Shown here: piece by piece, positions 38,955 through 48,600 of the stretch | How positions within the stretch are numbered: position 1 is the first letter of the stretch | Layout: each line of letters opens with the position of its first letter | Assembly (NCBI RefSeq): GCF_002078875.1 | Contig: NC_034414.1 | Coordinates: forward strand, 16,089,428 to 16,153,427 | DNA length: 64,000 bases | DNA from: Numida meleagris | Lineage: Eukaryota; Chordata; Aves; Galliformes; Numididae | Direction of reading: 5' to 3' | Notes under the pieces: model-generated | Seen by the model: the letters and a program-made list of their open reading frames with translations, nothing else | What the model was told of the DNA's origin: nothing | Databases searched by the model: none | Translations under genes and position numbers: made by a program

Positions 38955-39262
38955 ATTTGCACGTCCAGAGAGGGCGATGAAGCTGTGAAGGGTCTGGGGC
39001 ACAAGTCTTATGGAAGAGGAGGCTCAGGGGAGGCCTTGTCACTCTCTGCAATGATCTGAAAGGAGATTGTGGTGAGGCGGAGGGCAGGCTCTTCTCCTCG
39101 GTAACAGCCAGAGGACAAGAGGGAACGGCCTCAGGTTGCTCCAGGGGAGATTCAGGTTGGATATTTGGAAAAATTTCTTAGAAAGAGTAGTGAGGCACTG
39201 GAAGAGGCTGCCCCAGGAGGAGGTGGAGTCACCGCCCCTGGAGGTGCTCAAGAAAATGGTAG
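38955..39262 (+). repeat. CR1 LINE body overlapping the LRRC56 stop codon
   Basis: AGGCTCAGGGGAGGCCTTGT, TTCAGGTTGGATATTTGG, GAGGCTGCCCCAGGAGGAGG and CCCCTGGAGGTGCTCAAGAA. Plus orientation, opposite to LRRC56. Its right end covers the minus-strand TGA at 39250-39248. Confidence 0.88.
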
Positions 39263-39642
39263 TGCTGGCAGCACACATACCTGATGTCTGCTGATCCAAC
39301 AGCTGCAGGTCCTGAGATAGGCCTCTGCCTGGCAGGGCTGCCATCGGGCCGGCACTGCCCTTGGGGGCTGAGGGGCAGAAGCTCCTGTGCTGCTGGTGCG
39401 CTGTGCAGGCTCAGCAGAGTGAGGCCCTTGCCTAGTGGCTGAGCTGAAGTTTCTTGAGATGCCCGTGCCTGGCATCGCTGGGGTTGCCTGCCCTCCTCTG
39501 GGCTGGTTAGCTTCAGGCACCTCACCCTGTGGTTCCTCAGTTCCCAGGGTCTTGCTGCAAAACCCATCAGCGATGCAGGTGAAGGGCTTTTTGGAGGAGA
39601 TGGAATTAGACAGCGGTTCTGGCTGGGGAACACTGTGCCTTC
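39248..39642 (-). CDS. LRRC56: LRRC56 last recognised exon (C-terminal tail)
   Basis: The acceptor TTACTTGCTCAG precedes 39642. The exon opens with two bases completing Gly after the previous exon and encodes a Ser/Pro/Gln-rich, weakly conserved tail ([15 protein letters not shown] and onward) ending LPALPFS-TGA. A strong internal donor CAG|GTATGTG at 39281/39280 keeps the frame in phase 0, so the true transcript may leave here for a further exon. In that case the stop inside the CR1 is not used. Confidence 0.75.
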
Positions 39643-42600
39643 CTGAGCAAGTAACGAATCTGAAACACGGGCAGAAGCACAGCAATTTACTGCTTCATCA
39701 TATTGCTAAATGACTGACCATCTAGTCCAACTGCCAACTCATCACCACCACACCCACTACCCCATCCTCCTGTCCCAAGGCAGGACCAACCACACCTGCG
39801 CCATTCCTGGCCAGTGCTCACCCTGATCTGTTTTAAGCACCTGAGTTCTCCATCCAGCTCTCCAAAGTTCAATGCACAAAGATCACAGATGAGTGGAACC
39901 GCGTTTTTTTTTAGCCCATGTAATCCTCAGGTGCAACACACAGAAGAAAATTCTTACTGGCGACTTACAAATGTAGAAAGCATGCGTACATGCTTCAAAA
40001 CCATTCTATATATAGCAGGGATCCAGTTGCTTGTCTATTAAAAGACCCAACTGCACCTAACTGCCTGATGTGCAGAATCCGTGGCAGGAACACTATCTAA
40101 AGAACGTGCCATCCAAACACAGGCACAGAAAATTCATGTTTATCTCTCCTAACGACTGACATGCATTTTACTGCTTAGGTAACCATGTAAATTTTCCCAC
40201 CACACTATAGGCTTTAAAAATGACTAAATCTGATGTTTGTTTTTTGTGTTTGTTTTAAAGATACACTGTAAGAATGGCATGCCTGACTCCAGAGCCTGAA
40301 ATATCACTGAAAGACTCCAAAGCATGCAGATTATATAGACCTGATGCTGCATACACTTTTAAATAGGAGCAGTTTAGCTCTGATGACTTGTCCTTTCCTG
40401 GTCAGGATTATTTCTAGCAACAAGCTCTACTCCCAGAAAACTACACCAAGTAGGGCAAACTTCTACAGTTAAATGCTCTCCAAATCTTCAAACACAGTCT
40501 CAACTCACAGAAGTCAAGTGTGTTTTCAGGTACCTTGCTGAATAAAGTCAATCAGCTGTTAAACTTCTATCAGTTATCTGCTCTTCAAAACATGCACGTT
40601 CATTAGGGACAGTGACTAAAGGCTCCTGTGTTCGTGTTTATTCTATATGAACCTTGGTCATGAGGGCCAGTTGCTTGTGATTTGGGATCTGGGTCACTCA
40701 TCCCATCCCCAGGTGACATCAGATTTCAGACCACTCAATCAACCTTGTAACCAAATCGTGACAGATCTCAACAACTACACTTATGCCCATCCACTTCTAT
40801 GAGGCGTGGCACTGGCACACTGGGAGATGTTTGGAGCACTGTCTATTAAATCTAAAAAGTGGATGAGATCACAGCAAATCATACTCAATCTAAAGAAATC
40901 ACATTAGATCTAAAAATCATTTTAAATCTAAATAGATCATTAGATAGTGGTCTAAGATTTTTGTGGTCACTGGACAATAGGCCATTTCTTCAGACTTTTC
41001 CAAACTGTTTCTATTCTTGTTAAGGAGATATCATTTACTTTACATTTTATACAGAGAGACTTTGAATTATTCAATTAGTTTTTCAAATTAGGATGCTTAC
41101 ATTTTTTGTTAGAAATATATTTGGAAAAAATATTATATATTTTCCCCAATTTTTAATAGATTCGTTTAGCCCTTGAAATAAATGTAAAACCACATCTCAC
41201 ACACTAATACTTACTGAAGCAAAAAATGTGACCATTAACAGTGGAAATAGATTTAAGTCATACTTTTTTAATCTCCTCTACTTGATAGGTACTTGGAATA
41301 ACCATTATTAATGTTTCTAATAAGCTTAAATACGATATTCAACAACTCTGCTCTCATTCATGTAAGTGCAATTCCAGAGAGGTCTTTGGCTTTCTTCCTG
41401 AGCAGAAGAGCACATTTCATTTTTAAACACTCTACTGAATGTCTTCCCAGAATTCCCAGCTGCCCACTTGCACCTTAATCATCAGCTCAGACATTACTTG
41501 CATCAGTACCAACTGGGGTAAAACAGCTTAGTTAGAACAACAGTATTTTACACCCACCTGACACTGCCACAAATCAGTGACACAAGATGAAAGACAGAGG
41601 CACATCCTTCCCCTAGCCAGAATGCTAAGGTGGTGTAAGATCAGCTTTATTTCCCTTAATTCTACAGATCTGTGTTGAGATACACTAACCGATGGTCAAC
41701 ACAGTTGGCCAGTATATCCTGACCAGACACTACATGCCAGACCCAATAAAGCAATGCAGTTCCTAAAAAAATCTATCACTCGACAGTCAGTAGCACTTGT
41801 CCCTACACAGAGTCAACCCTTCCCCAGAGGTTTGGGTCCAATACCTGAGGAGGACCGTGAGAGACAGGACTGGCAAGAAGAATCAGGGGAAATCCCTCCA
41901 GTGAGGTCCTCATCAGAGGTGCCCCTCAGCTCACCCTCACCGCTGTTGGCTGGGCTGCAGCCTTCATCCTCTTCCTCATCATCAGTAGCTACCTTTGCTG
42001 CTGGGACGGCTCTTTCTTGCTGAGCTGTGTGCAGGCACCTGGACAATGGGAAGTGTTTCACCACTGAATATAGCCTTGAGCTGAGAATATGCAGCAAGCC
42101 AAGTGCAGGCAAACACTGAGACTGTAGATTTAGCCACAGTGCTTTGCCACTTACCTGCAGATATGCAAAATCATCCTAAATGGATCAAACATTATGTCTG
42201 ATCATCTGAAAGCGTTCCTTCCCCCATCCCACTGGCTTCCCATCAGGGAAGAGCCATCCCAGTCTGCAGGGTGGGAAGGCAGAAGGCTATCACAGGGAAC
42301 TGCCACCAGGTGGCCAAAGAGTTTGTTTTATTTTCCTGCAGAAAACTAATCCCTGCTCTATTGCATAACAAGAATTCTGCCACTCTCACCACCACTTATG
42401 CTGCTCTCTCCACACTCTCGGCACACAGAAGACATCTTCCTGGCTCAGATCTCCTCCTCCTACAGAGATGTCAGGGTTTTCTATCTTCAGATTGCACAGT
42501 TTCAAGGGGCTCACTGCAGGCGGCTGAAAAATAGCACAAGTAGTCTTGATGACCTCAGGAACTTCCTCCAGTTCTGTTTCTTCACTGTGGATTATTATAT

Positions 42601-45600
42601 TATGTTATAATGTTATATGTTATGTTACAATGCTCTCCTGTAAACAAACGTAAGCCTGTAGGATCTATGCCAATGGGCACATTAAGACCAGTACTGCAAA
42701 TACTGAGTCATTCACAGAATCACAGAATCACTGAGGTTGGAAAAGACCTCTAAGATCACCGAGTCCAACCACCTACCTTCCATCAATACTGCCTGCTGAC
42801 CAGGTCCCTCAGTACCATATCTAAATGTTTATTGAACATCTCCAGGGACAGTGACTCTACTATGTCCCTAGGCAGGCTGTTCCAGTGTCCCACCCCTCCT
42901 TCAGAGCCACCCTTTTCAGGTCACTCTTTCATTCAGCACATGGCTGTAGTCCCTTCTCACACCCCAGTCTACAACACAGCAATACAATCAAATGTTCAAA
43001 TTTGTTTCAAAAGAGAGAAACGGGAGAGCTGCATTCTTTTCCAGCAGTCCTTTCACATCTGTTGTCAGCATTATGAGAAGCTGCAGACAGTGCAGAGATG
43101 CAGATGACCTGTACATGCTGTTTCTCTGATTTAGCACAGCCTGTTTGAACTTAGACCCATGCATCTGTGCCATGCTGAACCTCAGGGACCACAGGAGCTA
43201 ACCCTGTGAGCCAGACTGCACATCTCATGGGTGTTCTCTCCCACAGTTACTGACCCGCTGACAGGAACAGGCTGATCTGTGTGGCCACAGGACTGCCCCA
43301 TGGTTGAGAACAACACACATTGTATTTACTTAATCAACGGCAGTGACCTCATAGACCTGACTATGCCAACATCAAACCACTGAAAAATCTTTTGCTAAAT
43401 AGTTACTGTAGAAATTCAGTCAAATGTTGCCATTTTGACTTGGGCTAAGATCAGTCAGGTTGATAAGAATGGGGGGCTTCGGGTCCATAGAAGAGAGTGA
43501 GCCACCCAAACCACAGTGGAAGCTCAGTTTATCGTAAGATTTACGTGGGTGACCAGGCAGGAACATAAAGTGTACAGTAAAAACATACACCTAGCTTTAG
43601 CCTCCTCGCACGAAGGGCCTTGACAGGGTTCCCACATATAACTTGGGTGAGTCCTAAGAGAAAAGAAAAAAATAAATAAATCATTCCAGCATTTAGCAAA
43701 TTTTGCTGTCTTTGAAATCAGTCACCATCATTTCCTGCATACAGAGGGATGTAATATTTTATGGTGTAGGCTCAAAATGTCAGCTCACATGGCTGACACT
43801 GATGCGAAGAGGCAGTTTCTCTGTTCCTCCCAGAATCTCTTTCTTCCTGCCCCTGTCCTGCCTCCCCCACCGTGCTAGTGCACACATTTGTGGGGCCAGG
43901 TGGTGAGTAAGAGCAGGGAACAGATCCAGATTGAAACAGAATATGGATTTTTTTTGTTTTGCTGTGTCATTTTTCAGCTGGATCTCAAGCAGAATCAGGT
44001 CCCCATATGCCTGTGCAGATGCTCTTGTCAAAACAAGAAACAAGGCAGCAAAGGAGAGGGAAGAAGCAGTGAGCATTAGGTGAAAGAGCCTCTATCAGTA
44101 GAGCTAGCACATAAAAGTACATGTGAAATTATGGTCTCATTCTCTGGCAAGCTGTACTCAGCTTCCAGGCACTTTTCTGAATGTACACTTAGCTGTCAAT
44201 GCTGCACAGCTTCATCCCATTCATCCTCCTAACTCCTACCTACAGTCAGGAACTGAGGTGAGACTGGTGCCTGGGAGAGGCAAACACCATCTCTTCCTAT
44301 CTGCCCCATCAGAGATGCTGGAATTGCAGAATCTAAGTCTTCCCAGGGAAACGTGGGAAGGATTCCTTGGGAAGTCCTGCATTTCCTATGAAAGTGAACT
44401 CTCCTTCCAGCCAGCTGTCCCCAGGAGTCCAGCCAGCCGGTCTCAGAGACATCTTTGTTCTCCGCTTTGATTTAATTGACCCGTGTCATGCCCATGCTGT
44501 CACCTGCCCCCAGAAGAACAAGGATGCAGCTGAGAAAGTTTGGATGTCATTCACACTGAATGAACCTGAGAAGCACATGGCCCTCCATCCTCTCTTCCAT
44601 TTATGCTAACGTGGCGGTGCTTCAAGGTGGCAGAGCCAGGCTGCCAGGGCACAGTAGGCATTGGCACAACTGAGGTTTGGGCTAGCCTGTAGATCAGGCG
44701 TGTGAAGCCAGGGAACTGATTCCTTTTACTGACTCAGCACTGGAAACCCAAAAGGAAACAGTCATTGATCACAGAATGGCTTAGGCTGGAATGAACCCCA
44801 AAGATCATTGAGCTCCAACCTCACTGCCATGGGCAGAGCTGCCACTCACCAGATCAAGCTTCCCAGGGCCCCATCTAACCTGGCCTTGAATGCCGCCAGG
44901 AATGGGGCACCCACAGCTTCTCTGGGCAAGTACTAGTGATACATCAAGTAGTACTTGATAGTAGTGATCCCATGAGTCTGCAGAACACATACTGTACCTT
45001 CCAGTGTGTAGTCCATTGGGGAGCCAATGTGCATCAGCATGCCTTTCTAGAGAACTAGACTGTATGGATCACATTACAATATGTGCCCAGGTTTCTTCAT
45101 GTAAGCTGAACCTGATGTAGCAGTGGCACGGCTGGGTGTTATTCAAGGCATCCAAGTTTTCATCAGCAATAATAACATCCAGACGGAGGTGGAGGTGTGG
45201 GAAAGGACAAGATTAAAAAATTACATTACCATGTGTCAGATCACTGGAGTCATCTGGAAACAGGTCATCAGAAACAGGGAGATTTGGAAGAGGAGAGCCG
45301 TTGTACAACAGATGGGAATTGCTACACCTTCCTGCACTAGCAGACCATAGCACAGTTCCAGGTCTGGAAGCTGTGGGAGGTCTTGGGCTGGATCCAGGCT
45401 GCCTTGCCATTGCAGATGGACCTAAGAGAGAAGTTTCACCAGTGTAAGCGCAGTGGCTGTAAACCACACCATCACCATGGCGTGCAGACACAATGCTGGT
45501 GGTGACAGCCACTTTACCAGTTATCAGTTAGGGCAAACCACATACACGAGTTATGGAAACCTGGGAATTGCAGTGATAGATTTTTCCAGACAGGTAATTC

Positions 45601-48600
45601 TCACGCCAGAAAGAAATGTGATAATTGAATTTTGTAGTGGTACAGGACAGGGCGGATTACACAAAAGCTAGTGGAGGCAGATAGAGCCTTGAACTCCTAC
45701 CTGCTCAAATGCCTGCTGTCAAGGGAGCATAGCATGGCTGCGCCAGCAGCATGTGCAGCCACTAATTTGTAGGAGAGCAAATTTCATTTCAGTGCCTAGA
45801 TAAATAGCTTGCACTTTAAAGTGTTGAGCATCTAGCAGCTCTACAGTGGAGCAATTGGCACTGTAATAATACGGTCATTTAATTAAGAGCTGAGCATTAG
45901 AGACCTTCAAGATATCTTGGCTGTAGTTGTTCCTACAGAACCATGAAACACACAGTGGATGCAAAGTACGGGAGTCTGTATTGCTATAGGAAAGAAGAAA
46001 ACATGGGGATGCCTAAACCTGACCGTGTGAACTTACCAGTTTATAGCCAAAGGCAAAAATATAAGTCTGGCTACACTAGAAAACAACACAAACTCTAAAT
46101 TTTGTGCTCATTCCCTCAGTCCACATTGTTAACTAGTTTTTTGAACCACAGTTGATGCTGCCAAACCGGGATCACTGAGGGATGAGATTTTAATGGATTT
46201 TTTCACTACCATAGGTACTACTGCATCTAATGATTTGGATCTGCAGGGATTAAATAAATGACGAACGTATGTATTTATTCCAAAACAAACTAAATTTTTA
46301 ATGGAGTACAGTTGGCAGGCAAATCGCAACGATGGGGGTCAGGAAGCCAATGACATTGCCCGCGTTAATGGGAAGCAACAGGAGCAGTTATAGGAAATAC
46401 TTTGTAATATTTAATGGGATGTGGTAAAGTGCAGGTAGCACGATATGTAAAAGCACAGACATTTGAACTATAACCAAGGCTACGAGCAATGGGACAAAAG
46501 ATTTATTTTCAAACCATTTACTCTATCCTAATGAATATAATGGACTTAATCACGGAGAAAAAGAAAGTGGAATAGAGGTATTTCAAGACCATGCAAGCTC
46601 AGTTGCTAGGAATTTGCAGCCATTAGGAAGTGGTGACCAAACTGCCTTTGCCATTATTACATTGGAGTAGAAAATTCTGCTACTTCCATGTGACATGGGA
46701 TTGATTCCTACCGTAGAAAGAGGGCTGAGAGCAGCTGTTATTGAAACATTTTCCCAACTTCGCTTCTTCTAGTCACATAGAATAGTAAGCACAGGCTCCC
46801 AGCTACTGCTGGATTTTCTTGATGCTTTATAAGTCATTTGCATTTCTCTGATCCTGGCGGCCAGCACTGAACAGCTTTCATTTAAATCTGCACCATGCTG
46901 AATTCCAGCTTCCCCATTTCCCAAGTGAAGAAGACAAAGTCCTTTGTCACTTCTCTGCAATTAAGCTTTGGCTCTGAAGAGGCCAGCTAGCTCTTTGCTT
47001 TCCTTTTCACACTTCATAACCTGAAAAATGAACCCTGATGGGAAATCTGACGTACCTAACCATGAAATGTCTCTGGGCAAACCACCCTCCTTGATGGATT
47101 CCTTGATGATTAGCCAGTCCTCATTCATCTTATTGGAAGGAAGGACAGCAGTCTGGCTTGCTGGTATTCCATCCAAATACTCCAGGTGGGGAATGAGTTT
47201 TCTCACTTCAGCTCTGTAATTGTAATCTAGTTCCTGGAGAAATTGAGAAAGTGATCACTTGAACAGTTTGTTTAACAGACTGTGGACTTCCATCAGCAGC
47301 ACAACAGTGTTCAATTTGTATTACTGCCATATACTTTGAAATACCTCTATGAACTAAACCTATCTGCCTTATTCAACAGAAATAAATAACATCAGGAGTT
47401 ACCTTTCACTGTGCTTTTTACTCATATAATTTGTACTGAAATTGATCACAAGCACATTCTGAATGCAAACACATTCCCCCGTTCACGGCCCCTCTGCTGT
47501 TTATCTGCCGATGACTTTGAAATTTATCTTTATTACATTACGTATACTGTACAGAAGTGAACGCATTCACCTGATGTGCACAGAAAGGATGGGCATCCTC
47601 AGCACTTGTCCAGCCTCTCCCCCTGGTTTTGTGATTCTGTGGCTGCCACATCAACAGTAAGGTGATAGCAAGACTGAAAACACGTTACGAGTGCAGCTAC
47701 GCTTGCTGATGGATGAAGGCACAACCATAAACAAGCTGCAGTGAATGAGCTGCATTGATTTTCTGGGGCAGTCTTCAGGGTATTTGCGTGTGATTTTACA
47801 CATCATTAGAAGAGATGACTTATTTCAAACTAGGCTTCTGCTGGAGGTTGCATGCCAACAGCAGGTGAACAAGAGGCTAAAATGGGCTGCTTTGGGATTT
47901 CATTTCCATGCGCTGGAAAAACAACACTATCACTCTCTACACACATGGGCTCACTGACAATCAGTGGGGAAAGCATGGATGCAGCCCCCTTCTGTACAAG
48001 TGGGTGGAACCAACACTGACTACAATCATTTATGAACCCATGCCAATGCCTGGGACCTCAAGGCAGCAAGATAAATCCAGAATAGTTAGGACTGTACTCA
48101 GTGCACACTGTGCATTGGGCTGTTTTAGTGGATTCCAGCAGTAGAAAGACATTTCCACATGGCACTTTCATCTTTGGGAAAGTTTAGCAATATCTCAGGG
48201 CAGTGGGGCATTCGGCTTTGCAGAGGAAATACTGCAGTGGAAAATAGTCTTGGATAACAAATGGCAATAAAAAGTGGTGGTGATCTCATACGCTTCCTTC
48301 GACTTCAGTAAGTATAAAACAAGAGTGCATTGCTTGTGGCAGAATATGAATAGGTGACTTCCCTGAGACTTACCAGCCACCTATAAATGAATTGCTTGAT
48401 GCAGATAAATGTCATGCTTTCTAGGACATTACAAGCAGTACTAGAAAACCCCACAGAGCTGTCATGAACAGAAATCTTTTGGTGGTAGCTGGATGGCTGT
48501 ACACTCCTTCCCTCCACAAAGCACAGCAGCAAGGCTGGCAGAGGGAGCTCGCCAAATAAAGCGTGTAATTGTTGTTGTTAAGGGGCAGACACCACACTCC

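Larger units (their letters stand above)
14174..39247. other. intergenic interval between RASSF7 promoter and LRRC56
   Basis: About 25 kb with no recognised protein-coding gene. It contains CR1 fragments (listed separately), homopolymers, and repeat-free blocks near 18.2-18.4, 25.6-26.1, 27.4-27.6, 30.2-30.6, 33.85-34.0 and 38.2-38.35 kb that look like conserved non-coding DNA. LMNTD2 is expected here on the plus strand by synteny, but no lamin-tail exon was recognised. One coding-like stretch is at 32408-32599. Other open frames, including one of 248 codons at 16137-16883, lack support. Confidence 0.6.

Noticed and set aside
44123..44609. Plus-strand frames of 80-115 codons inside an LRRC56 intron
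   Set aside because: No splice signals in frame and no recognisable family; convergent LMNTD2 would have to end left of 39 kb.
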